Below are positions 12,667 to 24,088 of a stretch of 64,000 nt of DNA, piece by piece (within the stretch, counting starts at the first letter, position 1; each line of letters starts with the position of its first letter). The position numbers and the translations under genes are program-made. Where the stretch lies: positions 62,001-126,000 of the forward strand of contig JACTMO010000062.1 in assembly GCA_014584605.1 (NCBI GenBank). Direction: 5' to 3'. This DNA comes from Bacteroidota bacterium. Lineage in GTDB: Bacteria; Bacteroidota; Bacteroidia; Flavobacteriales_F; PHOS-HE28. The notes under the pieces were generated by a model, which searched no databases, had not been told where the DNA came from, and saw only the letters and a program-made list of their open reading frames with translations.

Positions 12667-13239
12667 ATGAACACCCGTTCCACCATGAGCAAGCTGCGCG
12701 TGACCATCCTGGCTGCCGTGGCCCTGCTGGCCATCTACGGTTTCACCGAGCGCATGGAACAGAAGGCCGGCAAGGGGGCCAAAGTGGGCACCGCCATCGG
12801 CGACCTGGCCCCGGACCTCGCCTTCATGAACGTGGACAGCACCAAGGTGCTGAAGCTCTCCGAACTGCGCGGCAAGTACGTGCTGATCGACTTCTGGGCC
12901 AGCTGGTGCGGGCCCTGTCGGCGCGAGAACCCCAACGTGGTGGCCGCCTACCAGAAGTACAGCCAGGCCAAGTTCAAGGACGGCAAGGGCTTCGAGATCT
13001 ACAGCGTGAGCCTGGACAAGAGCCGCGAAGCCTGGCGGAGGGCCATCGAGCAGGACAAACTGAGCTGGAAATACCATGTGAGCGACCTGAAGTACTGGGC
13101 CTCGGAGGCTTCGCGGCTGTACGGCGTCTCCGGGATCCCCATGAGCTTCCTGGTGAACCCCGAGGGCATCATCGTGGGCAAGAACCTGCGGGGCCTGGCC
13201 CTGCACCAGGAGCTGGACAAGTACGTGAAGAGCCTTTGA
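12667..13239 (+). CDS. TlpA-family thioredoxin-like protein
   Basis: LRGKYVLIDFWASWCGPCRRENPNVVAAY (CGPC active site). Confidence 0.93.
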   Translation: MNTRSTMSKLRVTILAAVALLAIYGFTERMEQKAGKGAKVGTAIGDLAPDLAFMNVDSTKVLKLSELRGKYVLIDFWASWCGPCRRENPNVVAAYQKYSQAKFKDGKGFEIYSVSLDKSREAWRRAIEQDKLSWKYHVSDLKYWASEASRLYGVSGIPMSFLVNPEGIIVGKNLRGLALHQELDKYVKSL

Positions 13240-13261
13240 TCGCATCACCGACCGCCCTGGG

Positions 13262-13287
13262 GCCCCGCTGCGGCGGGGCTCTTTTCT
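13262..13287 (+). terminator. Rho-independent terminator after TlpA gene
   Basis: gccccgc-tgcg-gcggggc stem followed by tcttttct. Confidence 0.75.
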
Positions 13288-13341
13288 ATACGCCGCCCTG
13301 TCATTTTGTCCCCGGAAACCGCCCGGCACTGTCCTTGACCC

Positions 13342-14013
13342 ATGCGCAGCATCTTCGGAAAATCACGAAAACCCATGACGGAACGCCCGGAAACCGCCGC
13401 TCCGCCCGAGCATGCTGCCAAAGCTGCCGCACCTGGCCTGCCAAACGATGGTGAGGGACAGGACCAGATGGACCCCCTGACCGCCGCCTCGGAAGCAGCC
13501 GCGGAGCACGCCCTGCGCGACGCCCGGCCCGATGGCGTGAACGAGGCCGAAAGCCTGCGGTCCGAATTGGAGCGCGCCCGTGCCGAGGTCGCCGACCTGA
13601 AGGACCGGTGGCTGCGCCTCAACGCCGACATGGACAACTTCCGCAAGCGCACGGCCCGGGAGCGGCTCGACCTCATCCAGTTCGCCGCCGAGAACACCGT
13701 GCGCAACCTGCTGCCCGTGCTGGACGACATGGAGCGGGCCATCGCCAACAACGCCCGCGCCGAGGACCTGGGGGCCGTGAAGGAGGGCTTCCACCTGATC
13801 CAGACCAAGCTGCTCCACATCCTCGGCAGCCAGGGGGTGAAACCCATGACCGACATGGTGGGCAAGCCCTTCGACGTGGACCGCCAGGAGGCCGTGAGCA
13901 AAACTCCTGCACCCGATCCCGCGCAGAAAGGATGCGTGCTGGAGGTGCTGGAGAACGGCTACACCCTGCACGACAAAGTGATCCGCTACGCCAAGGTGCT
14001 GGTGGGCGAGTGA
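13342..14013 (+). CDS. grpE: Nucleotide exchange factor GrpE
   Basis: [48 protein letters not shown]; directly upstream of dnaJ. Confidence 0.95.
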   Translation: MRSIFGKSRKPMTERPETAAPPEHAAKAAAPGLPNDGEGQDQMDPLTAASEAAAEHALRDARPDGVNEAESLRSELERARAEVADLKDRWLRLNADMDNFRKRTARERLDLIQFAAENTVRNLLPVLDDMERAIANNARAEDLGAVKEGFHLIQTKLLHILGSQGVKPMTDMVGKPFDVDRQEAVSKTPAPDPAQKGCVLEVLENGYTLHDKVIRYAKVLVGE

Positions 14014-14062
14014 GCCCGGCATCCGCCGTACATCCCCTGCCTGCCGCAAGCCGAACCCACCG

Positions 14063-15190
<1,128 letters not shown>

Positions 15191-15205
15191 GCCCCACCGC
15201 CGGAC

Positions 15206-15823
15206 GTGGCTACCTTGCCTGTCCGCATGCTGCCCGCCCGCCGATCCGATCCGCGCAGCCAGGTGCCGCCCCGTGCCGCACCCGCACCTCGTTCGCCCTT
15301 CGAGCGCCTGCGTTGGGGGCACCTGGTTCCCCTCTGGTTCGTCGGCGTGCCGTGCGTGGTGCTGCTTGCCCGCACCACCCTGCTCAGCACCGACGGCTGG
15401 CTGCGCTGGCTCGGTGCCCTGGTGGCCCTGATCGCCCTGGTGGCCCGCCTGCTGGACCGCCGCTACCGCTTCGGGCCCTGGGCCTCCCTGATCGCCGGCC
15501 TCTTCGGCGGCCTGCCCCTGCTGGCCACCCTCGCCCTGAGCCTCAACCGCATGGCGGGGCGCGAGCGCACCGAGGAGCTGCGCATCCTCGGCATCGAGCG
15601 CCGCAGGGACCTCGACGGGCTGCTGCTCCACCTGGAGGGCGATGCCTATGCCGAGTTCCCCGGAAAGCTGCGCACGGCCCCGCTGGACCCCGTGGTGTGG
15701 TCGGCGGACAGGCTGCGGACCACCTTCCGCGACGGGCTGCTGGGGGTGCCGGTGGTCCTGGAACAGGAACTGTTGCCCGGGCCGGAGGGCCACCGCCTGC
15801 CCGACCTCACACGGACCCCCTGA
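15206..15823 (+). CDS. Hypothetical membrane protein (start probably ATG 15227)
   Basis: Two to three TM segments; no family recognised; downstream of a TACCTTGC element. Confidence 0.6.
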   Translation: MATLPVRMLPARRSDPRSQVPPRAAPAPRSPFERLRWGHLVPLWFVGVPCVVLLARTTLLSTDGWLRWLGALVALIALVARLLDRRYRFGPWASLIAGLFGGLPLLATLALSLNRMAGRERTEELRILGIERRRDLDGLLLHLEGDAYAEFPGKLRTAPLDPVVWSADRLRTTFRDGLLGVPVVLEQELLPGPEGHRLPDLTRTP

Positions 15824-15878
15824 GCCTGCTGCCGCGCGGCGGACCCCCCTGCCGCTGCGGAGTACCTTCGTGCCAGCC

Positions 15879-16652
15879 ATGACCTCCATCCTGCTCTTCT
15901 TCCTGCTGCACTGGTACCTGAGCCTGTTCGTGCAGACCTTCTACCTGCACCGCTATGCGGCGCACCACATGTTCACCATGAGCCCGTTCTGGGAGAAGGC
16001 CTTTCATGTGCTCACCTTCCTGGCCCAGGGCAGCAGTTACCTGAGCCCCTATGCCTACGGGGTGCTGCACCGGCTGCACCATGCCTATGCCGATACCGAG
16101 CAGGACCCTCACTCGCCCCGGTACGACCAGAGCCTCTTCAGCATGATGTGGCGCACCAAAGGCATCTACCACAGCCTGTTCGAACGCAGCATGCCGGTGG
16201 AGGAGCGATTCACCAAGGGGGTGCCGCAGTGGCCCGTCTTCGAACGCTTCGCCGATGCCTGGCCCACGCGCATCGCCTGGATGCTGGGCTACACGGCCTT
16301 CTACTTCGCCCTTGCGCCCAATGCCTGGTGGTTCCTGCTGCTGCCGCTCCACTGGGTGATGGGCCCGCTGCACGGTGCGATCATCAACTGGTTCGCCCAC
16401 AAATACGGCTACCGCAACTACCAAGTGGACGACACCAGTCGGAACATGTGGCCCGTGGAGGTGCTGGTGATGGGCGAGGGGCTGCACAACAACCACCATG
16501 CCCACAGCGGCCGTGCCAACTTCGCCGCCAAGTGGTGGGAGTTCGACCCCACCTGGCCCATCATCCGCCTGCTGGACGCGCTACACATCATCCGGCTGCG
16601 GGCGGCGGCAGTACCGGCGCAAGCCGTCAAGCCCCGTCGTCAAGCCGCCTGA
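15879..16652 (+). CDS. Acyl-CoA desaturase / fatty acid desaturase
   Basis: Histidine boxes HRYAAHH, HRLHHAYAD, HNNHHAH in a TM protein. Confidence 0.9.
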   Translation: MTSILLFFLLHWYLSLFVQTFYLHRYAAHHMFTMSPFWEKAFHVLTFLAQGSSYLSPYAYGVLHRLHHAYADTEQDPHSPRYDQSLFSMMWRTKGIYHSLFERSMPVEERFTKGVPQWPVFERFADAWPTRIAWMLGYTAFYFALAPNAWWFLLLPLHWVMGPLHGAIINWFAHKYGYRNYQVDDTSRNMWPVEVLVMGEGLHNNHHAHSGRANFAAKWWEFDPTWPIIRLLDALHIIRLRAAAVPAQAVKPRRQAA

Positions 16653-17508
16653 GCATCGCCTCCGCCCGTTGCACCAGGGGCTGCGGCCCCTGGCCCGCCA
16701 GGCGCATGGCACGCAGGCTGTCCGCGCCCTCCGACTTGCTGAGCTTGGCCCCGTCGGCGCCGGTGAGCAGTGGATGGTGCACGAAGCGCACGGCCGCGAA
16801 CGTCGAAAGGCCGAGCACGCCGGCCAGGTACAGCTGCAACAGGGTGCTCGGGAAGAGGTCGGCACCGCGCACGATGAAGGTGGTGCCGTGGTCCACGTCG
16901 TCGGCCAGGGAGGCCAGCTGGTAGGCCGGTCGGCGCGGCCGCCCGTGCATCGACCGTCCGAGCACCACGGGGTCCGGTAGGTGGTCGAAGGGGCGCCCGG
17001 TCTGCGGTGCCCCGAACAGGGAGACGATCGTCACCGAGGCCCCGGGGTCCACCCGCAGGCGCCACGCCAGCACCGGGTCGTCCAGGTCGTGCCCGGCGGA
17101 ACGGCAGGGGCAGGTGGAGCTTCCTGCAGCGTGCAGCGCCGCCCGCTGCTGACGCGAGCAGCCGCAGCCGTAGACCGCACCGGCGGCGCGCAACGCGTCG
17201 GCCAGCTCCAGGTATCGCGGGATGCGTGCCTGCTGCGACCAGTGGAGCCGATGGTCTTGCGCATCGCGCGGTCCGACATCCGGGTGTACCCCCAGCCATT
17301 CCAGCGCCTCGAAGATGTCCTGTACATAGGCCTCCCGTTCGCGCTCGGCGTCCAGGTCGTCGATGCGCAGGCGCAGGCGGGCGCCCATGCGGCGTGCCAG
17401 CCGGTCGGTGATCAGGAAGTTCACCGCATTGCCCGCATGCAGCAGGCCGCTGGGCGTGGGGGCCAGCCGGGTGCTTGCCGGGGCGGGTCGCACGGCGGGA
17501 ACGGGCAT
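16627..17508 (-). CDS. gluQ: Glutamyl-Q tRNA(Asp) synthetase-like (truncated GluRS paralog)
   Basis: APTPSGLLHAGNAVNF (HIGH-like) and GAKLSKSEGA (KMSKS-like); Zn-type CGCSRQQR...CPC; short length without anticodon-binding domain; start set at ATG 17508. Confidence 0.85.
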   Translation of the reverse strand: MPVPAVRPAPASTRLAPTPSGLLHAGNAVNFLITDRLARRMGARLRLRIDDLDAEREREAYVQDIFEALEWLGVHPDVGPRDAQDHRLHWSQQARIPRYLELADALRAAGAVYGCGCSRQQRAALHAAGSSTCPCRSAGHDLDDPVLAWRLRVDPGASVTIVSLFGAPQTGRPFDHLPDPVVLGRSMHGRPRRPAYQLASLADDVDHGTTFIVRGADLFPSTLLQLYLAGVLGLSTFAAVRFVHHPLLTGADGAKLSKSEGADSLRAMRLAGQGPQPLVQRAEAMLRRLDDGA

Positions 17509-17518
17509 GGACGACGGG

Positions 17519-17604
17519 TGCCCGGGGCGGGACTTGAACCCGCACGGCCCTTGCGGGCCAAGGGATTTTAAGTCCCTCGTGTCTACCGGTTCCACCACCC
17601 GGGC
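17519..17604 (-). tRNA. tRNA-Leu (anticodon UAA)
   Basis: gcccgggtggtggaaccggtagacac...acttaaaatc...ggttcaagtcccgccccgggca; paired acceptor, long variable arm; no encoded CCA. Confidence 0.93.
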
Positions 17605-17683
17605 GGGCTCCACCGGCATGGACGCCGGCGGATGGGAACGGCCCAAAATAGCGATGCCTCCACCGACCGGTGAAGGCATCGTG

Positions 17684-17756
<73 letters not shown>

Positions 17757-17824
17757 TTGGAGCCCGCCCACATCCGGACGGGGCTGCAAATATAGCGTGT
17801 CCTCCGATCCGTGCAACGCAAGGG

Positions 17825-20479
17825 TCACGCCTTGCGCAGCTTCGCGGTGCGGGCCCCGGCCAGGCGTTTGATCTCGTTGAGCTTCAGCAGGGCCTCCACC
17901 GGCGTCAGCGTGTCGACGTCCAGGGCCTCCAGCTGTTCGCGGATGCCCTCCAGCGCCGGGTCGTCCAGCTGGAAGAAGCTCAGCTGCACGTCGCGGTCCA
18001 GCCCTTCCACGCTGCGGCGGCCCTGGGTGGTGGGCAGCGCGCCGTCCCGTTCGCCGAGGTCGCCCGCATGGCTGCGTTCCAGATGGGCGAGCACCTTTCC
18101 GGCGCGGTGCACCACGCTGGCCGGCATGCCGGCCATGCGGGCCACATGGATGCCGAAGCTGCGGTCGCTGCCCCCGGGCAGCAACTTGCGCAGGAAGAGC
18201 ACCCGTCCGTCCACCTCGCGCACGGCGACGTTGGCGTTGCGGATGCGCGGGTAGGAGGCCGCCATCTCGTTGAGTTCGTGGTAGTGGGTGGCGAACAGGG
18301 TGCGGGGTCGTCCGGGATGTTCGTGCAGGTGCTCGGCGATGGCCCAGGCGATGGAGATGCCGTCGTAGGTGCTGGTGCCGCGGCCGATCTCGTCGAGCAC
18401 CACCAGGCTGCGCGCCGTCAGGTTATTGAGGATGCTCGCCGTCTCGTTCATCTCCACCATGAAGGTGCTCTCTCCGGTGCTCAGGTCGTCGCTGGCCCCC
18501 ACCCGGGTGAAGATGCGGTCCACCACCCCGAGGCGGGCGGCTGAGGCCGGTACGAAGCTGCCCGCCTGCGCCATGAGCGCGATGAGCGCCGTTTGCCGCA
18601 GCAAGGCCGATTTGCCGCTCATGTTGGGACCGGTGACCACCAGCAGCTGGTGCTCGGTCGGGTCCAGCAGCAGGTCGTTGGCCACATAGGGCTCGCCGGG
18701 GGGCAGTTGCTGTTCGATCACCGGATGGCGGGCATCGCGCAGGTCGATCGTGCCGCTGTCGTCGAGCTCGGGCCGCACGTAGCCCCAGCGCACGGCGGTG
18801 AGGGCCAGGCCGCGCAGCACGTCGAAGGCGGCCAGGGCGGCGGCGGTGGCCTGCACCTGCTGCACCTGTGCGCAGACGGCGTCCACCAGCTCCGCGAAGT
18901 GCCGCGCCTCCAGCTCCTGGATGCGTTCCTCGGCCCCCAGAATGCGTTCCTCCAGGGCCTTCAGCTCGTCGGTGATGTAGCGCTCGGCGCCCACCAGGGT
19001 CTGCTTGCGCACCCATTCGGCGGGCACCTTGGCCTTGTGGGTGTTGCGCACCTCCAGGTAGTAGCCGAACACGTTGTTGAAGCCCACTTTGAGGGAGGGG
19101 ATGCCGGTGCGTTCGCTCTCGCGCATCTGGGCCTCCAGCAGCAGGTCCTTGGCGCGGCCGTTGTCGTTGCGCAGCTGGTCGAGCTCCGGGTCGATGCCGG
19201 GGCGGATGACCCCGCCCTTCTGGAGCGTGGCGGGGGCTTCGGCCTCCAGGGTGCGCGCCAGCCGTTCGGCCAGGGCGTTGTTCTCGTCGATGCCCCGGGC
19301 CAGGTGGGCCATGGCCTCGCCGGCCTGCAGCAGTTCGGCGCGCAGCGTGCGGCCGGCCTCCAGGGCGATGCGCACCTGGTTCAGTTCGCGCGGGGTGATG
19401 CGGCCGGCCGCGGCCCGGCCGGCGGACCGTTCCAGATCGCCGATGGCCTGCAGGTGGACCGCACAGCGCTCCAGCAGGGCCTGATCGCGCACGCCCTGCT
19501 CCACCACCGCGTGGCGGGCGGCGATGGCCTGGCGGTCCACCAGGGGGAAGGTGAGCCAGCGCTTCAACAGCCGCGAGCCCATGGGGGTGGTGCAGCGGTC
19601 CAGCGCACCGCACAGGGTGCGCCCGCCCTCGTTCACCGGGGCCAGCACCTCCAGGTTGCGCAGGGTGAAGCGGTCCAGCCCCACGTGGGCCTCCGGCCGC
19701 AGGCGGGCGATGGCCGTGATGTGCGCCAGCCGCTCGTGCCGCGTGTCGCCCAGGTAGTGCAGCACCGCTCCGGCGGCGCGTTGCCCCAGCGGAAGGTCCT
19801 CCACCCCGAAGCCCTTCAGGCTGCTGGTGCCGAACTGCCGCAGCAGGAGGTCCCGGGCCAGGTCGTCCGTGAAGGCCCAGTCCTCCAGGGCGTAGCTGTA
19901 TTGGCGGCCGGCGAGCTCGGCCACCAGCGCATCGTCGGTCCCCTTCGGGTACAGCAGCTCGCTGGGGGCATGGCCCTCCATGAACTTGCGCACCCCCTCG
20001 CCCCCCTCCTCGCCGACCAGGAACTCGCCCGTGGTGACGTCGAGGAAGGCCGCCCCGTAGCGTCCCCGTTGCGCACAGACCGCGGCCAACCAGTTGTTGC
20101 TGCGGTGGTCCACCACGCGGTCGCTGAAGGCCACGCCCGGGGTCACCACCTCGGTGACGCCGCGTTCCACCACGGTCTTGGCCTGCTTGGGGTCTTCCAG
20201 CTGGTCGCACACGGCCACCCGGTGGCCCGCACGCACCAGGCGCGGCAGGTAGGTCTCCAGGGCGTGGTGGGGGAAGCCGGCCAGGGGCACCTCGCCGGCG
20301 GCCCCGTTGTTGCGGCGGGTGAGGGTGATGCCAAGCACCTGTGCGGCACGCACCGCGTCCTCCCCGAAGGTCTCGTAGAAGTCGCCCACCCGGAAGAGCA
20401 GCACCGCATCGGGGAACCGGCCCTTGATCCGCTGGTATTGCTGCATCAGCGGCGTTTCGCCGCGCCCCGCCTTGCCCAT
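17825..20479 (-). CDS. mutS: DNA mismatch repair protein MutS
   Basis: TPLMQQYQRIKGRFPDAVLLFRVGDFYETFGEDA; Walker A VVTGPNMSGKSALLRQ; LDEIGRGTSTYDG. Confidence 0.98.
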   Translation of the reverse strand: MGKAGRGETPLMQQYQRIKGRFPDAVLLFRVGDFYETFGEDAVRAAQVLGITLTRRNNGAAGEVPLAGFPHHALETYLPRLVRAGHRVAVCDQLEDPKQAKTVVERGVTEVVTPGVAFSDRVVDHRSNNWLAAVCAQRGRYGAAFLDVTTGEFLVGEEGGEGVRKFMEGHAPSELLYPKGTDDALVAELAGRQYSYALEDWAFTDDLARDLLLRQFGTSSLKGFGVEDLPLGQRAAGAVLHYLGDTRHERLAHITAIARLRPEAHVGLDRFTLRNLEVLAPVNEGGRTLCGALDRCTTPMGSRLLKRWLTFPLVDRQAIAARHAVVEQGVRDQALLERCAVHLQAIGDLERSAGRAAAGRITPRELNQVRIALEAGRTLRAELLQAGEAMAHLARGIDENNALAERLARTLEAEAPATLQKGGVIRPGIDPELDQLRNDNGRAKDLLLEAQMRESERTGIPSLKVGFNNVFGYYLEVRNTHKAKVPAEWVRKQTLVGAERYITDELKALEERILGAEERIQELEARHFAELVDAVCAQVQQVQATAAALAAFDVLRGLALTAVRWGYVRPELDDSGTIDLRDARHPVIEQQLPPGEPYVANDLLLDPTEHQLLVVTGPNMSGKSALLRQTALIALMAQAGSFVPASAARLGVVDRIFTRVGASDDLSTGESTFMVEMNETASILNNLTARSLVVLDEIGRGTSTYDGISIAWAIAEHLHEHPGRPRTLFATHYHELNEMAASYPRIRNANVAVREVDGRVLFLRKLLPGGSDRSFGIHVARMAGMPASVVHRAGKVLAHLERSHAGDLGERDGALPTTQGRRSVEGLDRDVQLSFFQLDDPALEGIREQLEALDVDTLTPVEALLKLNEIKRLAGARTAKLRKA

Positions 20480-20564
20480 GTGCCCGTGCCGGCCCCCTAT
20501 TTTCGCCAGCCCGGAAAAGTACGGCCCGCCGCACGTCCGTCCGCCGCCCGGTTATCCACGATCC

Positions 20565-21098
20565 ATGCCCATTGGCGACCGCAGACTGCGCACCGAGGAG
20601 CTGGGGCGGCCCGCCCCCGGCGACCTGCGCTGGCTGACGCGGCGGCCGGTGCGCGTGCTGCTGGACGATGTCCGCAGCCGCCACAACGTGGGGGCGGTCT
20701 TCCGCACGGCCGACGCCTTCGCCATCGAGGGCATCACCCTGTGCGGCTTCACCCCCCGGCCGCCGCACCGCGAGATGGAGAAAACAGCCCTGGGGGCCAC
20801 GGCCACCGTGCCCTGGGACCATGCTCCGGACGCCGCTGCGGCCGTGCGGTCGTTGCAAGCCCGGGGCTACCGGGTGCTGGCCGTGGAGCAGACCCTGAAG
20901 GCCCTCTCCCTGCCCGATCTGACGCAGCCTCCCGCTGCACCCCTGGCCCTGGTGTTCGGCAACGAACTGCACGGGGTTAGCGACGCGGTGATCGAGGCGT
21001 GCGACGAATGCGTGTCCATCCCCCAGCAGGGCGCCAAACACTCCCTCAATGTGTCGGTATGCGCCGGGGTGGTGCTGTGGTGGTTCGCCGGCCGTTGA
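20565..21098 (+). CDS. SpoU/TrmH-family RNA 2'-O-methyltransferase
   Basis: RSRHNVGAVFRTADAF; LALVFGNELHGVSD; IPQQGAKHSLNVSVCAGVVLW. Confidence 0.93.
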   Translation: MPIGDRRLRTEELGRPAPGDLRWLTRRPVRVLLDDVRSRHNVGAVFRTADAFAIEGITLCGFTPRPPHREMEKTALGATATVPWDHAPDAAAAVRSLQARGYRVLAVEQTLKALSLPDLTQPPAAPLALVFGNELHGVSDAVIEACDECVSIPQQGAKHSLNVSVCAGVVLWWFAGR

Positions 21099-21237
21099 GC
21101 TGCCGAACCCGCCCGCAGGCGCCGCGTACAAAGGCAACCCTTGGGCGTTCAACAGGTCTTGGGGGAAAGGACCCCTCGGCCTCCGGTTGTCGGAACCGTC
21201 CGAGCGGATACATTTGAACGGAAACCTGGACGCACGC

Positions 21238-22209
21238 ATGAAGGGACCTTATACGCTGCGCATCGCCTGGCTGCTGCTGCCCGTGCTCCTCGGAAGTACG
21301 CCGCTCCAGGCCCAGTACTTCCGCAAGTCGAACTACTGGAAGACCAACCGCAACGAGATCACCTTCGGGGTGGGCGCCTCGAACTTCCTGGGTGAGCTGG
21401 GCGGACGTGACCAGATCGGCACCTCCTTCATCTGGGACCTGGAGGTGAGCCAGACCCGCCCGGCGGTGAGCCTGGGCTGGCGCTACCATGTCCGGGAGAA
21501 GATGTCCCTGCGCACCTCGCTGGCCTATGGCGTGCTGGCCGGCAACGACAACCTCACGGCCGAGACCTTCCGCCGCAACCGCAACCTCAACTTCCGCAGC
21601 GACCTGTTCGAGTTCAGCGTGCTGTTCGAGCTGCACGCCTTCAAAGAGGAACTGGGCCACATCTACGACCTGCGCGGGGTGAAGGGCCAGAAGGCGAGCC
21701 GTGTGGGCCTCTATGGTTTCGTCGGCGTCGGTGGTTTCTACTTCGACCCGCGAGGCAAGTTCAACAACACCTGGGTGCGGTTGAAGCCGCTGCGCACCGA
21801 GGGTCAGGGGCTGCCGGGCGGAGCGCAGGAGTACAGCAACTTCGGCTTCTGCATCCCCATGGGCTTCGGCATCCGCAAGGCCCTCACCAAGCAATGGAGC
21901 GTGGGCCTGGAACTGCAGCACACCACCACCTTCACGGACTACATCGACGATGTGAGCACCGTGTACTACGACCCGGAGGCCATCCGTGCGGTGAGCGGCG
22001 ATGTGGGCGTGTACCTGGCCGACCCCAGCCTGGGCGTGGGCGACGGCATCAGCGAGTTCACCACGAGCCCCGGTCAGCAACGCGGGGACAGCAGCGACAA
22101 GGACGCCTATCTCTTCCTGCGCCTACAGGTGCATCACAAGCTGTACAAGTACAAGAGCGGCAGCAAGAAGTACCGCACCCGCATCCGCCGCCAGAAGATC
22201 ATCTTCTGA
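21238..22209 (+). CDS. DUF6089 family outer-membrane protein (PorG-like)
   Basis: Signal peptide, QAQYFRKSNYWKTNRNEITFGVGASNFLGELGGRDQIGT... typical of Bacteroidota DUF6089 proteins. Confidence 0.75.
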   Translation: MKGPYTLRIAWLLLPVLLGSTPLQAQYFRKSNYWKTNRNEITFGVGASNFLGELGGRDQIGTSFIWDLEVSQTRPAVSLGWRYHVREKMSLRTSLAYGVLAGNDNLTAETFRRNRNLNFRSDLFEFSVLFELHAFKEELGHIYDLRGVKGQKASRVGLYGFVGVGGFYFDPRGKFNNTWVRLKPLRTEGQGLPGGAQEYSNFGFCIPMGFGIRKALTKQWSVGLELQHTTTFTDYIDDVSTVYYDPEAIRAVSGDVGVYLADPSLGVGDGISEFTTSPGQQRGDSSDKDAYLFLRLQVHHKLYKYKSGSKKYRTRIRRQKIIF

Positions 22210-22372
22210 TCCCGTCGGCGCCGCCGCCGCCACACATCCGCGCGTGCCAGGGCCCGGGGTGGGCCCGTTGTCCCATGGGGTTCCGTCATTCCCGTCCAAG
22301 CGCAAGGCCCCTATCTTGCCGGCATCTGAAGCACCGGTATCCACCGCACGACCGTCCTTTCCGACGAAGCCC

Positions 22373-23128
22373 ATGAACGCCACCGACCCGCACCCCACCG
22401 CGCTCGATGTCCGCGTCCTGGTCCCCATCGACCGGCACACCACCCTGCTGAAGCTGTTCCAGGAGCTGCCCGTGGGCGGGAGCTTCGTGTTCATCAACGA
22501 CCACGACCCGCTGCCGCTGTACTACGAGTTCCGCTCCATCCACGGCGACGTGGTGGGCTGGGAATACCTGGTGCGCGGCGGCCACGATTGGAAGGTGAAG
22601 GTCACCCGCACGGAAGCGTCCCAGGGCCGCACGTTCACCGACATCGCCACCCTGATGGACCTGCGCAAGGTGGACCCCGCCCACTGGAAGCACGTGGTGT
22701 TCCACCGCTACGGCATGATGAAGGAAGGCGACACCATGGAGATCATCGCCGCCCAGGAGCCGGAGGAGATCCACCGGATCTTCAATGAAAAGTTCGCTTC
22801 CCGAATGGCATGGAGCTTCAGGAAGCAGGCGCCCGGTGAATGCGTCGTTCACGTGAAGAAGCTCCAGCAGGGCGACATGCCCGACCTGGACCTGCTGGTG
22901 GTGCAAGCCTTCGATGTGCGCCCCCACCACCCGGCGCGGCGGCACGAGATGGTGTTCGACGCCTTCGATGCCCTGAAGCCGGGCGAGGCCTTCGTCTTCA
23001 CCAACGACCACGACCCCAAGCCGCTCTACTACCAGATCGAAGCGGAAAGCGGTGTGCCGTTCCAGTGGGACTACCTGGTGAACGGGCCCGAGGAATGGAA
23101 GGTGCGGGTGGCGAAGTTGAAAGGTTGA
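22373..23128 (+). CDS. Protein with three tandem DUF2249-like domains
   Basis: Repeats LDVRVLVPIDRHTTLLKLFQELPVGGSFVFINDHDPLPLYYEF / MDLRKVDPAHWKHVVFHRYGMMKEGDTMEIIAAQEPEEIHRIF / FDVRPHHPARRHEMVFDAFDALKPGEAFVFTNDHDPKPLYYQI. Confidence 0.8.
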   Translation: MNATDPHPTALDVRVLVPIDRHTTLLKLFQELPVGGSFVFINDHDPLPLYYEFRSIHGDVVGWEYLVRGGHDWKVKVTRTEASQGRTFTDIATLMDLRKVDPAHWKHVVFHRYGMMKEGDTMEIIAAQEPEEIHRIFNEKFASRMAWSFRKQAPGECVVHVKKLQQGDMPDLDLLVVQAFDVRPHHPARRHEMVFDAFDALKPGEAFVFTNDHDPKPLYYQIEAESGVPFQWDYLVNGPEEWKVRVAKLKG

Positions 23129-23503
23129 TGGCGGATCCACGGTCGCCCACGCCCCGGCGAAGTGCCGCCGCGCAGACCCGCTCGAAGCAGGACCGGTGGC
23201 GGCGGTCGTGCCAGGCGATCCGGATGTTCTCGCTCGGCTCCGCCTGCGGGAGGGCTGCGTTCGTGCGTGCCGAGTGAGGTCGGCCTAGGGCCTCCGGCCC
23301 GCCTTTGCTTCAAGGCCGCTCACGACGCACGGCCCGTCACACCCGCTGACCCGAGCGGCAAAGAAGCGGGATGCCGTGTTGCGGCCGGAGGCCGCGATGG
23401 GTCTTGCACAAACATCCGGGATCCGTGGCAGGCACTCGGCCCCCGCATGCCCAGCCCCACGCGCCGAACACTTGCGCGATTTGGGCGGCCCGCTCTGGGG
23501 CCG

Positions 23504-23526
23504 CGCAACAGAACCGCATTCTCTTC
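23504..23526 (-). repeat. Cassette 3' flank repeat, copy 1
   Basis: cgcaacagaaccgcattctcttc, identical 23-mer to 24243-24265, 3 nt from the toxin stop codon. Confidence 0.85.
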
Positions 23527-23529
23527 AGG

Positions 23530-23823
23530 CTATGGCCCGTACTTCGGGTGCGGCTTGCGCTTGACGTGGATCACACGGTAGATGAACACTTCCTGCCCGT
23601 CGATCTCATAGACCACGCGGTAAGGGAACTTACGTAGCATCGCGTGGCGGAAGTCGCCTTTGCGGACCTGATAGCCGCGCGGATCGGCTTCGATCGAGTC
23701 GTAGCATTCCTTCAGCGCCACCATGAACCGGTCGCCCAACTGCGGGCGGATGGTGTGGTACCAGAAGAAGGCTTCGAGCACATCCTTGGCAGCGCTGCTG
23801 CGCACGACCATGCGATAGCTCAT
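23530..23823 (-). CDS. RelE/ParE-family toxin 1
   Basis: GDRFMVALKECYDSIEADPRGYQVRKGDFRHAMLRKFPYRVVYEIDGQEVFIYRVIHVKRKP. Confidence 0.88.
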   Translation of the reverse strand: MSYRMVVRSSAAKDVLEAFFWYHTIRPQLGDRFMVALKECYDSIEADPRGYQVRKGDFRHAMLRKFPYRVVYEIDGQEVFIYRVIHVKRKPHPKYGP

Positions 23824-24053
23824 TTCTTGATCATCTCGCGGGCCATGCGCTGCACTTCCTCCCAGGTGTAGGAACTGCCTTCTCCGCGCAAGCGTTCGGC
23901 CCGCAAGGATTCCAGTTCGGCCAGTTCTTCCTCACTGATGTCGCTGTCCTCCACTTCGGTGTCGATCACTTCGCGCACCCGGTCAAGGATGGCCGTGTCG
24001 CGAACGGCCAGCATGCGCTGCACCAGTTCGAGCTTGATCGCTGCGATGTCCAT
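23820..24053 (-). CDS. Antitoxin partner of RelE/ParE toxin 1
   Basis: 77-aa acidic protein, overlaps the toxin start by 4 nt (ATGA). Confidence 0.82.
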   Translation of the reverse strand: MDIAAIKLELVQRMLAVRDTAILDRVREVIDTEVEDSDISEEELAELESLRAERLRGEGSSYTWEEVQRMAREMIKK

Positions 24054-24081
24054 GGCTTCTTGATTGGTCCGGTAAAGTTAG
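24051..24081 (-). promoter_or_regulatory. Conserved cassette 5' leader, copy 1 (contains CTAACTTTACCGGAC)
   Basis: 26/31 identical to 24794-24824; TAACTTTA resembles the Bacteroidota -7 element. Confidence 0.6.
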
Positions 24082-24088
24082 GGCGGCT

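Noticed and set aside
16627-17679. Upstream N-terminal extension of the GluQ ORF
   Set aside because: The extension overlaps tRNA-Leu; ATG 17508 gives the expected N-terminus.
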